A DNA stretch of 64,000 nt from Hofstenia miamia (Eukaryota > Xenacoelomorpha > Acoela > Hofsteniidae), in assembly GCA_900660155.1 (NCBI GenBank), contig CABFPE010000010.1, positions 253,926 through 317,925 of the forward strand. Direction: 5' to 3'. The notes beneath the pieces are model-generated. The model had not been told where the DNA came from and did not search any database. It saw nothing but the letters and a program-made list of their open reading frames with translations. Position 1 is the first letter of the stretch, and each line of letters begins with the position of its first letter. A program made the position numbers and the translations under genes. This document shows, one piece after another, positions 35,514 through 46,679 of this stretch.

Positions 35514-36451
35514 TGTAGAGTCACTCGGGGAAATTTCGTGATTATTATTTAGTTGATTTTATTTTGTTTTGTATTAACGTCAACATGACATCAGCATTAT
35601 TTTATTTTCGTTATTTTGAGCCTAGGTTTACAAAAAGAAGTCATGTCCCCTCGATGGTGCTAAATGTGTTGCTCAAATTGAATTTGATTTGTGAGGGAAA
35701 ATAATAACATGAACAACAAATGATTAACTGTGATTGTAAACTAAGACAGGTAGTTATTTATTGTTGTAACCATGTATAAAATGAGAAACACTGTTGAGAA
35801 ATGTTAATAGATTTTATCTAGCTTCAATTACTGTTTACTTTTCTCTCCGTTACTTTATTTGGTATATTTTTATTATGAAAATAATTGCTTAAGCTCGGCG
35901 ACAATTTGGGAGTGCTTTCTGAAGGCACAGGGCGACACGTAGCTCCTGGCGATCATTAGATCTTCCCAGCCCAAATTGTGGACTCATTAAGTTACGGATA
36001 CGGATACGGCTAAGGAAATAATAAACCTCTCGTTTGATTCAACATGTACATGCACTTATATTTTGATTACACTGTGATGATACCATGCCATTGGCTAGCA
36101 CGAATGTCTGGCAATTACAGACTATTATTTAGTGAGCTGAGAACTAACAATGAAAATGAGATGTTTACTTTACTATGAGATAGAAATTAATAAGTGAGAC
36201 AAATAGGGTAGCACCATGCACTAGTCGAGCACTAAACTGTTTCTAAAGATTCTGCTTCGGCTGGAAGCCATGTTAGTTGGTCATCTTGGAACGAAATACC
36301 TAAAGTATCAAATACTTGGATGAATTACCAATGTTTATATTAGTTTATTTTCTCTTTACCTGTTTCTCCCAGAATCGGGGCTGTCGTTTCTATGTTAAAC
36401 CTTCTGCAGAGTCAATTAGTTTCTAGTATAATTACAGCCCACGATTCTACA
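35514..36451 (+). repeat. LTR D (938 bp), 5' LTR of copy 4
   Basis: It begins TGTAGAG and ends TTCTACA. TATAAAA is at 35775-35781 and AATAAA at 36020-36025, about 240 bp apart, which defines a U3-R-U5 layout. The transcribed part between them contains an inverted repeat with two internal hairpins (35901-35979). A GGATAC direct repeat lies at about 35996-36007. A CATGTACATG palindrome lies near 36043. Confidence 0.94.
35901..35979 (+). other. Conserved multi-hairpin RNA element in the LTR R region
   Basis: A perfect 10-bp stem, ACAATTTGGG (35901-35910) with CCCAAATTGT (35970-35979), encloses two hairpins. One is GTGCTTT-CTG-AAGGCAC (35912-35928, one G-U pair); the other is GATC-ATTA-GATC (35951-35962). 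The outer stem is unchanged in LTRs B (10230-10308), C (20472-20550) and E (46129-46207), while differences fall in loops (CTG/CTC, ATTA/ATTT). Its place between TATA and AATAAA puts it in the genomic RNA. The role is unknown. Confidence 0.6.
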
Positions 36452-36880
36452 TGGCGACCATGACAGGACGCTGACGTGATAACAACATCTTCTCGGTTGT
36501 CTCTTTTGATGGTTTGGATTTGGTTTTTGGTTTAGTTTTGGTGTTTGTCAGCTGGGATAGTTGTTTCCCCTGATGGCAATTGGATTTCAGTGCAAATCTA
36601 CCAACTGATGTACATGGATCCTTCTTCTCTCCATTGGGAGGGCAATCACGATTTTTCTTTTAAGTGTTCTGCTTGGTGTAAGTTTGTGTTTTACCTGTTA
36701 CAATTCTGTTTTTGTCTCAGTGCTTTATGTGTTGGATTTATTACCAATTGCTGCCGTAATCCCACATTTGGGTTTGGATTCTGTGATTTTTATGAGCTGT
36801 GTGTTTCTTCTGTGGTTGGGAAGTGCTCCCAAGTGTCCGTTATAATAGTTGTTATTTCTTGTTACTTTTCTTGTAGATTA
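36452..36880 (+). other. PBS and 5' leader of copy 4
   Basis: The PBS TGGCGACCATGACAGGAC is at 36452-36469. An open frame extends upstream of the gag Met to 36545, but the conserved M-D-S-N at 36881 is the better start. Donor-like GTAAGT (about 36678) and acceptor-like TTTCTTGTAG just before gag (36866-36875) are both present. Confidence 0.7.
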
Positions 36881-38659
36881 ATGGATTCAAATTGTACAGT
36901 TACTTATTCTCCTACTTTTGGGACTCCTCCGAGTGTCCCCTGTGTAAGCGTTGGCAACCAGGATGTTGCCCCTTGCACCATTGGATCGTTGTTAAATAAC
37001 TTCTGCCCTCTGACTTCTCCTACCCAAACGTTGTCTCAACGTCAAGATCATCTGGCATCAACTAGTCCCTATGCATACAGAGGTACCATTAGCCCCGATG
37101 TTCAGCGACGGCTTCGCAGAGTCTTGAATACACAAAATGCTCCTCCTATTCCGTTTCGTCCCGATCATCGTATTGACAATGTAATGAATTCTTTGCCCCG
37201 TTGTGATACTCAACAGATGGAAATCAAGCATTTGAAAGATGCGTTATCACAGCAAGTCGCTATGAGAATGGACAGTGAGCGCCAGGTCGAGTCTCTTCAA
37301 GCTGAACTGAATACTCAACATGTTGCATACCAGAAGATGGAAATGAGAATGCTAGAATCAACTGTTGCCTTGGAATTACAAATTCACGAGTTAAAAACTC
37401 AAATGGCTAAGTCGGAAGAAGCTAACCTTATGAAGCTCCCAGTTGACGAATTCGTTACGCATGCTACATTAAATGAAGCTTTAGGGGATTTTGCTGAGAA
37501 AATAACTGAGAAATTCGCCCAGATGATTCGAGGTGGAACTGCAACCCCTGTTCTTTTGAATGCTCCTACACCTTCTCAGCATGACGAAAGTAGAAATATG
37601 GTTCCTCCTCCGTCAGTGTCGTCGTGCGTAAATCCGTTTGTTTCTTCTACTCCCACGTTTACACAAGCATCTATTGCCACCGTTGTTACTCCTAATAGAG
37701 ATCGAGAGTGCATTCCGACAAGTCCCGTGCAGCCACCACCTTGTGTTTCTGCACGTACTAGCTCAAAGGAACATATGTCTGATGCCTTGAGTCCAGTCAA
37801 TGCTAGTACTTCAGATCAGAGACCCTGATTTCGTCGTTCGATTCTTCCCGTCGAGACTCCTGGACAAATACCAGTTCACAGTAAACACTCAGTTTTACCT
37901 AAGTTCATGGGACAGATTGACGCAGTCTCACAATCTTTTGAAGAATGGTTTTTCCTATTCGAGCTTCACATGAAACAATACAAGACCTCTCAAGAGGACG
38001 CCGTATCACAATTCCCACTGTACTTGAATGGGCTTGCCTATAATCAATACATGATGCTGGATCGAAACATCAAGACTGATTATCAATTATTAGTAGGATT
38101 TTTTGAGGATCACTACAAGGCTCCTCATATAAAACATCAGTACAAAACGCTGCTTTGCGATATGTCTTTTAAGTGAGGAGACGATATTCGAAATTACATC
38201 ACGCAAGTCGAAAGACTTTTCCGATTGAGTAGTCTGTCTCCTGAGTACTCCAGGCATGATCTTTTCTCGTATATCTGTCGAGGATTCCCTCCTTCAATCC
38301 GTAGTTGCCTGGAAATGAAATGTGATCCAGAAGAAAATTTGCATGAGATTATAAGAAAAGCTATTAGCGTAGTCTACATGATCTATAATTCCAATCGAAT
38401 TGATAAGGATCTCTACGAGCTCTCTGGTACCACCGGAAAAGTGGAGCAGACTAAAAAGACCATTCTAAAGAAGGAGTTCGACATGTCTTCAGTCAGGTGT
38501 TTCCGTTGTGGTGAAAAGGGGCATTTCAAATCAAATTGTAAAGCGAAGATTCAGATAGTTGCTGAAGGTGAGGGTTTTTTAGTTGACGAGCCACCGGTTG
38601 CCTCTTCTTCCGATACCTTATTGGTAGACTTGACAGAAACCGAGAGCCATTTAAATTGA
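36881..38659 (+). pseudogene. gag: gag, copy 4 (two in-frame stops)
   Basis: Reading 592 codons from M-D-S-N, the N-terminal 315 codons contain a Thr/Ser/Pro-rich region, a coiled coil (about residues 110-180) and a Pro-rich segment. Codon 316 is the TGA shared by all four copies (37826-37828). After it the same frame gives the capsid-like region and a second stop, TGA at 38174 (CGA in copies 1 and 3). The end holds a CCHC knuckle at residues 540-553 and an acidic tail. The shared stop may be an inherited lesion or a readthrough signal. Confidence 0.9.
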
Positions 38660-38681
38660 CGGGAGCGCCGACTCCCTCAAA
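38650..38681 (+). promoter_or_regulatory. gag-pol -1 frameshift signal, copy 4
   Basis: Slippery TTTAAAT (38650-38656) in the gag frame is directly followed by the gag TGA (38657-38659). A 4-nt spacer and the GGGAG/CTCCC hairpin come next. Pol is open in -1 from 38656. Confidence 0.77.
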
Positions 38682-41600
38682 ACGCGCACAGGACGTATTA
38701 GTGATCACTAATATGATAAGGAAGAACCTAATTCCTGTGGAAATGAACGGAAGAATCATTAATGCTACTATTGATACCGGAGCTGCAGCGTCAATCATCA
38801 GTGATGAATGCTGCAAGGATATTTGTTTTACCCGTGATTCCATCAATTCTTCAGCCGACATCAAACTGATTGATGCCTCAGGAAATGCAATATCCTTGAA
38901 AGGGAAATTAAAGAATGCTGCATTGAAGATTCGTACCGAACAGTTCAAAGTAGATCTAATTGTCATTGATACTGCTAATCACCAGCTTCCGTATGACTTG
39001 ATTTTGGGTAATGATTTTTTGGAAAAAAATTCATGTGTAATCGATTATAAGAATAACACCATATCTATAAAAGACCAAGAAGCTACTCAGCTAGCTACAA
39101 TTCCAGAGCGTGAAGTTGTGTTTAATTTAAAGGAGCCTGTTTATTTGGAAGCTAAACATTGGACTAGAGTAGCCGTGTTCTCGAATTTGGAAACGAATGG
39201 TGATGTGATGATCGCGGGCCAGAGGGGCAAATATATCAAAGGTATCTCTTTTTCACCCGACTTGTGTAAGGTGACCTCAGGAAAAACGTATGTTACTATT
39301 TTGAACGGATCGACACGTCTGGTGAGATTCAATGAATCTGATCTCCAAATAATTGGTGTACCAGTTTGGATTGAGAGTATCGAGACTTCATGTTTCTCGA
39401 TCTGCACTGCCATTCATGATCTCGAAGATTCCCCAACTGTTAAAATCCCCACTGTGAACAATGAGACCCATTTGCATCTAAATGACAGTGAGAAGCAGTC
39501 CCTTGTATCAATATTGCGTAGCAAAAGTGAAGTCTTTAACTATGGTACAATCAGCGTGGGACAGGCAATTGGAGAAGAGCATGCGATTGAATTAAAGAAG
39601 GAGAAGCCCATCCGTCTACCTGTCCGCCGAGTTCCGGAAAACCTAAAGGCAGAATATGAAAAAATTCTTAAAGATTTAATAGAAAGTGGAATTATTCAGG
39701 GAAGTAATAGTCCCTATGCAGCCCCCACTGTGTTCATTAGACAAGGGGAAAAGTTTCGGCTCTGTATTGATTTCCGGAAACTGAATGACATCACTATTAA
39801 AGATGCTTACCCACTACCTCGAATTGAAGATCTCCTATATGATGCCAGCAAGTATAAGTTCTTCTCTTGCCTCGATCTATGTAAGGCCTATTGGCAGGTA
39901 CCGATGCGCCAATCCGACATTCCGAAAACCGCATTTATTACACCCTACGGTCTCTACGAATGGAAATATATGGCATTCGGGTTATGTAATGCGCCTGCCA
40001 CTTTTCAGCGCTATGTTACCAAGGTATTAACTAATGATTCTAACATTCTTGAACCAGGGATTTCCGCATACATCGATGACATCCTGGTTGCCAGCAATAC
40101 TTTTGATGAACATTTAGAGAAATTACATAGAACCTTGGAGTTATTGCAGAAAGCTGGTCTCAAGGTGAACGGGAATAAATGCTCTCTAGCTCAGATTAAA
40201 GTTACATTTCTAGGTAGAGTGATCAAAAATGGACGGATATCGATTAAGACCAATGCAAAACAGTTTCTAGAACGAATTGAAACACCTTGGAGTAGAAAAG
40301 ATGTACAAAGGCTGATGGGATTTCTGAATTATTACGGAATGTTCCTCCCTGATCTAGCCGAGAAGACGAAGTCGATAACTCAACTACTTAAAAAATCCAA
40401 TGAGTTTAAATGGACGTGGACTGAGCAAGAAGCATTGGAAGGGATTAAGTCTGAATTACAAAAAATACCGTCATTGAACACCCCAGATTATACAAAAGAA
40501 TTCATTGTCGATTGCGACGCTAGTGCTGTCGCCATTAGTGGTGTATTGAGCCAAGAAATAAACGGCATTGAATGTCCAGTGCAGTATTTCAGCAGAAAGT
40601 TACGAGCTGCTGAGAAAAACTACGGCGCCACCAAATGCGAAATGTTAGCGTTAGTAGAGTCGTTAAAGAAGTTTCGATATTTCATTCTAGGGAGGAGATT
40701 CATAGTGTGCACCAACAACAGCGTGTTGGCTTGGCTCAAGAAGTTTTCAGGAGATTGATCAAATATAGTAGCCAGGTGGATAGAATACCTCAACGACTTT
40801 TCATTTTCTATCAAGCATTGCCCTGGATGTTTACATTTGAACGCCGATTATTGGACCGCGCTGCCAAGCTATGAACGAGATTTAAAGAAGCCAGCTGGGG
40901 AAAAAGTTCCGTTTGCATTCATACCCCACACAGAGTATGAATTAATCCCCAAAATAAATGCTGATAAAATGGAAAAGAAATTCTGCCGATCCTAATCAGA
41001 GAAGAAATATCCGAGGATGAGATTATCAAACACCAACAAAACGATCTCATTTTATCTGACATTATGAAGAGACTGAAGGACCCCTTTTTTCCTCTCTCAC
41101 CAACGGCGGTAAGATACTACAATTGATACAATTGGACAACTACGATGAAAGGTCTACTATATGTAAAAAGTCGAAACAACCGTCTTGCTATACCCAAATA
41201 CTTCAAACAAGATCTCGTGAGGAGAGTCCATGAGAAAGGTCACTTAGGGATCATTCAAACTGAAAAGACATTCAATTCTTGATATGTCACTATTGGTATC
41301 AGAGCAACAGTGCAAGACATTATCGACAAATGTAAGCAATGTCTGCTAAATAATTCTGCTCACTTTCCAGAACAATGAGCCGAACTAGAATGTTGCGCTG
41401 CAACAAGCCCAAATGAGATTGTCCACATCGATCTGGAGCAGCTGTCTCGTGATAGTGAGGGGTTTCAGTATCTCTTAGTACTTGTTGATCATTTCACTAA
41501 GTACACCCGCATCATTCCCATGGACAGCACACTTGCCGAAAAAGTAGCCGACAAGATATTAAAAGATATTAATAGAGGGTGTCGAATTTTTTTACAATAC

Positions 41601-42327
41601 CTCAGTTCACTCTACCACTGGGATAAGTCCTTTCAAAGCGATGTTCAGGCGTGAAGCTTTAACTTCTCTGTCTATGATGTACCCGAACTATTCTGAAATT
41701 ACACTAGAAAGATATGTAAACCAACTATTAAGTGACATGCAAGAAATTCATTTAACTATAGTTCATAATACTAACCAGTCCTGCATCAGGCAGAAGCGAA
41801 CATTTAATAAAAAACTATATGGCGAACCTCACCGCCGTGGTGACAAAGTATTCGCGTATCTGCCACGTGTCACAACTGATCACAATCAAGTTAGGAAATT
41901 AGCCAACAATTGGCAGGGACCATTCACAATAGAGAAAGTGCTCGACCACAACACCTATACACTTAGTAACGGGAGAACTGTACACTTCCAGAGATTAAAA
42001 CGAGCAATTAAGGACATTGAAAATGTCATCATCGATGACAATAACGAATACACTTTAATTGATAATGGTGTTGATGAATACGCCACCTTTGATAATTTAA
42101 CGGAATTTGTTGAGGAAAGCTTAGAGGATACTGATTTTGAATCCGAAATAGTCGATAACTGTAGTTCACGAGTTTTGCCTTCAAGGCGCACTAGAGTTAA
42201 TCAAACTTATGATCCCAATATTTGGGACCTTAACATTATGTTTAGGAATGAAACTGATAGGGAAGAAACGTGAGTCGCCAGCTCCTCCGTCCCGTCGTCG
42301 CAGAGTGAGACGAAAGATGGAGGGTAG
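38656..42327 (+). pseudogene. pol: pol, copy 4 (PR-RT-RH open; integrase broken)
   Basis: Protease, RT and RNase H are open for 700 codons (38656-40758), with D-T-G-A near residue 40 and Y-I-D-D at about 40069. The late RNase H Asp is Asn (T-N-N). A CGA-to-TGA stop at 40756 ends the frame. Integrase carries the same 1-bp deletion as copy 2 (about 40970), stops in the zinc domain, and its own deletion of about 230 bp at about 41565 that removes the second Asp and the Glu. The C-terminal GPY/F part is open (41641-42273) up to another CGA-to-TGA stop. The family's natural TAG is at 42325-42327. Confidence 0.88.
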
Positions 42328-45300
42328 TCACGATGGTTCCTCCTCATCCAGGTGCGATGAGGCCCGTAAATGAGGACGACATGAAGGTGCTGAGGAGAAC
42401 CCTATACCGTGTGGGCGATACGTAGCTCCACGCTTAGGTGAGCAGATAGCATCCACACCGTCCTCATCTCACTACTCCGTGGGGGGATACGTACCTCCAA
42501 GCATGTGAGCAGAGCTGGCACAATCAACTTCTAAAACTTTAAAACTTGAAACTTTACGTACCCCTTTTAGTGTAATTCAACCTGTAAATAGATCCCCTAA
42601 GAGTGATTCAATAGCCCCCTCAACCTCAGATACTTCCGTTACATCCTCAGTTAGGTCTCAGAAAATGGAAGAACGCAAGAAAAAGATGTCTACAGTTGGT
42701 GCAGATACCTTACACCCTTACTTTATAGCTCCACGCCAGGCAGTACATTATATACGCGATGACATTTCAGAGGCTACTCAGAATCAATTACGATGGACCT
42801 ACAACACCAAAAAGTTAAGTTGTTCCATAGATATTATACCTTTCATAATCGACGCAGAAAAACGCCCTCTAATAAACTGTATTATTTGTTATGATTCCGG
42901 CATGCTCAAAGAAATCAGCCGGCTATATTGGCGCAGCACAGTACACGTTTCTTTCGATGAAGATTTCTCTATACATAATCTCTGTAAGTTTTTAAATAGT
43001 GGCAGTACGATAAGAAGCTTTGATTTGGTAAATATTGACTTCCCCAACCTGTTGGTCATTTATTTTTTGAGAATTCATGAAGTGCAGGATGAGAATATAA
43101 TGGAGCAGATAGAAATTGCATACCGCATAGCCAAAGTCGAAGGAATACGTTTAGTCATAGTCCTCCGAGAAGAACATGAGGAAAACATCCCTGAGGCGGT
43201 AGAAAGCTTACATTATAGAATGGAAAATTTCCTCATTCTCTACAAATCCTACTACAATCAGGTTTCAATGCCAAACTCGCATGCACAATCGGTTACAAAA
43301 TTATTGCTTACAGACCTCTTGTTATGTGAAAAGATCCCTTCCCATAAAATAGCCGTTGATAAGAAATTAATTATTGACACCATACTCCAAGCACAAACTT
43401 TGGAACTGCTCAATGTCGCTACATTACATACTATAACAGATATGAGGATTAGCTTCGCATTTGCTCAAAGCGTTAAAACCTTAAAAGAAATTCAGGATAT
43501 TTGGTCAGACATAAAAGCCACTAAAAACCCCGAGTCCGACTGGCCCAACATTCACATTGAAAGCCCCAGTTCTCATTACCATCCGTCAGTCGAGAGAGTG
43601 TTAAGAGAAATTAAATTTTCTTACGAGATTCAGGATCGAAAAAATTTTAAATCAATGGTATTTTCAGAAGATAGAGTACCCGACATCTATGCAAGAGGTG
43701 CCATATGGATTTTGTCCATTTATCTAACCAGAGATTCCCACCTTACATTGCCGATTGATCAAAACAAACGAAAATCTATGTCAAAATCAGCGGTCCATGA
43801 AATTGCAATATGTCCATTAACATGGAAAGTAAAAAACTGGCTTTTACACAAATGCGTGCTGCCTTTATCACCGTGTAAAACAAACCGAGCGATGGATCAC
43901 TACGAAAAATATTATGCCCGACTGGTGGGGGCGAGTAGTACAACAGGGAAGATGTCGATTGTTCTGATAAGTAATAGATTGGGAATTTGTCCGTCGGACA
44001 TTAATATTTTTTCCGAAACTATGAAAAAGTATATGTGGGGAGCCACTGCCGAAACTAAGTTCGCTATCTTTTCTTCTTCAGAAAACGCGCCATTAAGTAC
44101 TAGAAGACTAATCGAAAGAAAACCTGGCTCCACAAGAACATTTTTGGATCTAGTAAGAGCAAGAGAAGTGATAGAAAAGAATGAAAAATTTTTTGACGGA
44201 CATCGGATCTCTTATCCCGAGTGCGGATACGGACAATTTGCAGAATCCGCAAGACAAGTTAAGAAAGAAGGGAGAATAATTCCGATCACGATATTTGAGC
44301 AGGTAATGAAGACCCCAGAGCAGTTCTTTAGAGAAGAGGAATTGTTGGCTACATCATCAGTGCAATTATCTCCCCACATACGAGATCTCATCGAGAAGGT
44401 GAACTTAGAGAAATTCGGAGGATCACCTAAACCTACACCTCAATGGTCCATTACTGAAAACGAGAGGATCCTCATGGTAGAGCATGATCCAGCTGATTTT
44501 GATACAGGATTAACGGTTCAAGAGAGAGTACTAGTTGAAAACACTGAAAAGGATGTTCTGGGCATGATGAAATGGTGTTTAACTGAAATGTTTTCGAAAG
44601 AAGAGCTGGTCATTCTTCAATCTCCAGGGCGACAAGTAGCTTTGGACGTAGAATGCACCACTGCTCGAGTAAAGATTTCGACCAAGCAAATAGAGGAGTT
44701 ACGCGAATCTGGATTAAGGAATCGATTCTGGGACACAATTAAGCATGCACAGATCAATTATCCTGTGACCATAGGTACCGCCAGTCTACAAGCTAAGTGT
44801 CGATTCGCCGATTTAGAAAACAACATTCGGAAGGAAAATTTGTTATGTATACCACCCCCCTGTGTGGAGACTCTGCTAATTCAACCAAAATGGCGAGTTA
44901 AGAAGAACAAGAAAAAAGTATCAGCACATTTCCCTGATAAGATGAATTACGTAAGTACCGCCGCAGAAGCGAATAAAATGATGAGATCTGACGAATATAA
45001 GTTGGCACGTGGTAAGTTATTAGCTGGAGATAACAAGGAGAGGATTTTTCTAGATGGAAAGCTAACAATCTGCGATATATTCAATAAAGGAAGTGCTATT
45101 AGTGAACAATTGAGGAAGATCCACAATGTCATACGAACTAACGACCCTCGAGTATTAATTCTTTTTCAAGCAGCTGGAGATCTGATGTGGATCAACAATG
45201 TAGAGACTACTACCAAATATTATGATGTGACGAAACGCATTGAAATCATTACAATGCTCAGAGCTGACGTTTCCAACCCAGATGAAATGACATTAAGTCA

Positions 45301-45730
45301 GGTCCAGGAATTTTGTTCCCTCTTTATGGATCATGCGACACGTATGGGGTCCCTCCGAGACGTGTTCGAACATTTTTACCCCGATAGCAAGATCAGATCA
45401 GAAGATCCTCACACCTCCGACACTGACGCGTTAATGACATTGATGATTGCTATGAAAGGTTTTCGCCTATATGAACGATTTCATGATACTTTCACTCGCT
45501 GTTTGAATAATTTACGAAAAAATTGTCCCATAAGCAATAGGTTGCCGATGATACATTATTTCAAGTTGAAAGATGAAGTGGTCACCCAGAGGGAAGTGTT
45601 AATGCAATTATCACGTGAGCCACAGTATGCCGAATTGGAACAATGGGAAGGAGAACTGGCAACGGAAATGGTGATGGCTACTCAACACATAGTGTCAGGT
45701 CCCACTCTCCACCTGTTACCGCAAATTTAA
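42317..45730 (+). CDS. ORF3, large env-position protein of unknown function (best copy)
   Basis: The full frame is 1137 codons from ATG 42317, 11 nt inside the end of pol, with TGA in place of Arg at codons 19 and 64. It is then open without a break from 42665 (1021 codons) to the polypurine tract. The N-terminus (1-115) is basic and Ser/Pro-rich with YVAPR and YVPP motifs. Residues about 180-340 alternate hydrophobic strands and helices: C-I-I-C-Y-D-S-G-M-L, then L-L-V-I-Y-F, then R-L-V-I-V-L. Residues about 885-1050 repeat this pattern, with V-L-I-L-F followed by A-G-D-L and a late D-P-H-T-S. Both resemble the layout of SGNH-hydrolase-like domains, though active-site residues are mostly missing. 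No signal peptide, membrane helix or fusion peptide is visible, so it is not a typical Env. A homologue exists in fragment B (about 56640-58160). Confidence 0.82.
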
Positions 45731-45735
45731 TTTGA

Positions 45736-45748
45736 GCAAGGGGGGGCG
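45736..45748 (+). other. Polypurine tract, copy 4
   Basis: GCAAGGGGGGGCG lies immediately before LTR E and 5 bp after the ORF3 stop. Confidence 0.82.
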
Positions 45749-46679
45749 TGTAGAGTCACTCGGGGAAATTTTGTGATTATTATTTAGTTGATTTTATTTA
45801 TTTTTGTATTAACGTCAACATGACATCAGCATTATCTTATTTTCGTTATTTCGAGCTTAGGTTTACGAAAAGAACTCATGTCCCCTGGATGGTGCTAAAT
45901 GTATTGCTCAAATTTAATTTGATTTGCGAGGGAAAATAATAGCATGAACAACGAATGATTAACTGTAATTGTAAACTAAGACAGGTAGTTATTTATTGTT
46001 GTAACCATGTATAAAATGAGAAACGCTGTTGAGAAATGTTAATAGATTTTATCTAGCTTCAATTACTGTTCTCTCCGTTACTTTACTTGGTATATTTTTA
46101 TTATGAAAATAATTGCTTAAGCTTGGTGACAATTTGGGAGTGCTTTCTGAAGGCACAGGGCAACACGTAGCTCCTGGCGATCATTAGATCTTCCCAGCCC
46201 AAATTGTGGACTCATTAGGTTACGGATACGGGTACGGTTAAGGAAATAATAAACCTCTCGTTTGATTCAACATGTACATGCACTTATATTTTGATTACAC
46301 TGTGATGATACCATGCTGTTGGCTAACATGAATGTCTGGTAATTACAGTCTATTATTTAGTGAGGTGAGAACTAACAATGAAAATGAGATGTTTACTTTA
46401 CTATGAGATAGAAATTAATAAGTGAGACAAATAGGGTAGCACCATGCACTAGTCGAGCACTAAACTGTTTCTAAAGATTCCGCTTTCGCTGGAAGCCATG
46501 TCAATTTGTCAATCTTGGAACGAACTACCCAAGTATAAAATACTTGGATGAATTACCAATGTTTGTATTAGTTTATTTTCTCTTTACCTGTTTCTCCCGG
46601 AATCGGGGCTGTTGTTTCTATGGTAAACCTTCTGCAGAGTCAATGAGTTTCTAGTATAATTACAGCCCACGATTCTACA
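45749..46679 (+). repeat. LTR E (931 bp), 3' LTR of copy 4
   Basis: It begins TGTAGAG and ends TTCTACA at 46679. TATAAAA is at 46010-46016 and AATAAA at 46248-46253, and the conserved inverted repeat is at 46129-46207. U3 and R share variants with LTR C, while the last third shares variants with LTR A only. It is therefore not the closest match to its partner LTR D. Confidence 0.94.

Larger units (their letters stand above)
35514..46679 (+). mobile_element. Ty3/gypsy LTR retrotransposon copy 4 (both LTRs present)
   Basis: This is the only copy with both LTRs and host-like flanks in the window. Its ORF3 is the longest open frame (1021 codons). Gag has two in-frame stops and pol has several breaks. 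The flanks ...CAGTATTAA (left) and CTTTTATATT... (right) do not form a 4-6 bp target duplication, so the two LTR ends may not come from one insertion event. Confidence 0.94.

Noticed and set aside
44645-45427. ORF3 C-terminus as a proven DEDDh 3'-5' exonuclease
   Set aside because: D-V-E and H-T-S-D-T-D match motifs I and III, but the distance from motif I to II is too long. Fragment B has D-I-D and lacks the motif III stretch. It is kept only as an alternative.
42317-45730. ORF3 as a retroviral-type envelope gene
   Set aside because: No signal peptide, hydrophobic membrane anchor, fusion peptide or furin-like site is visible in any copy, despite the env-like position.
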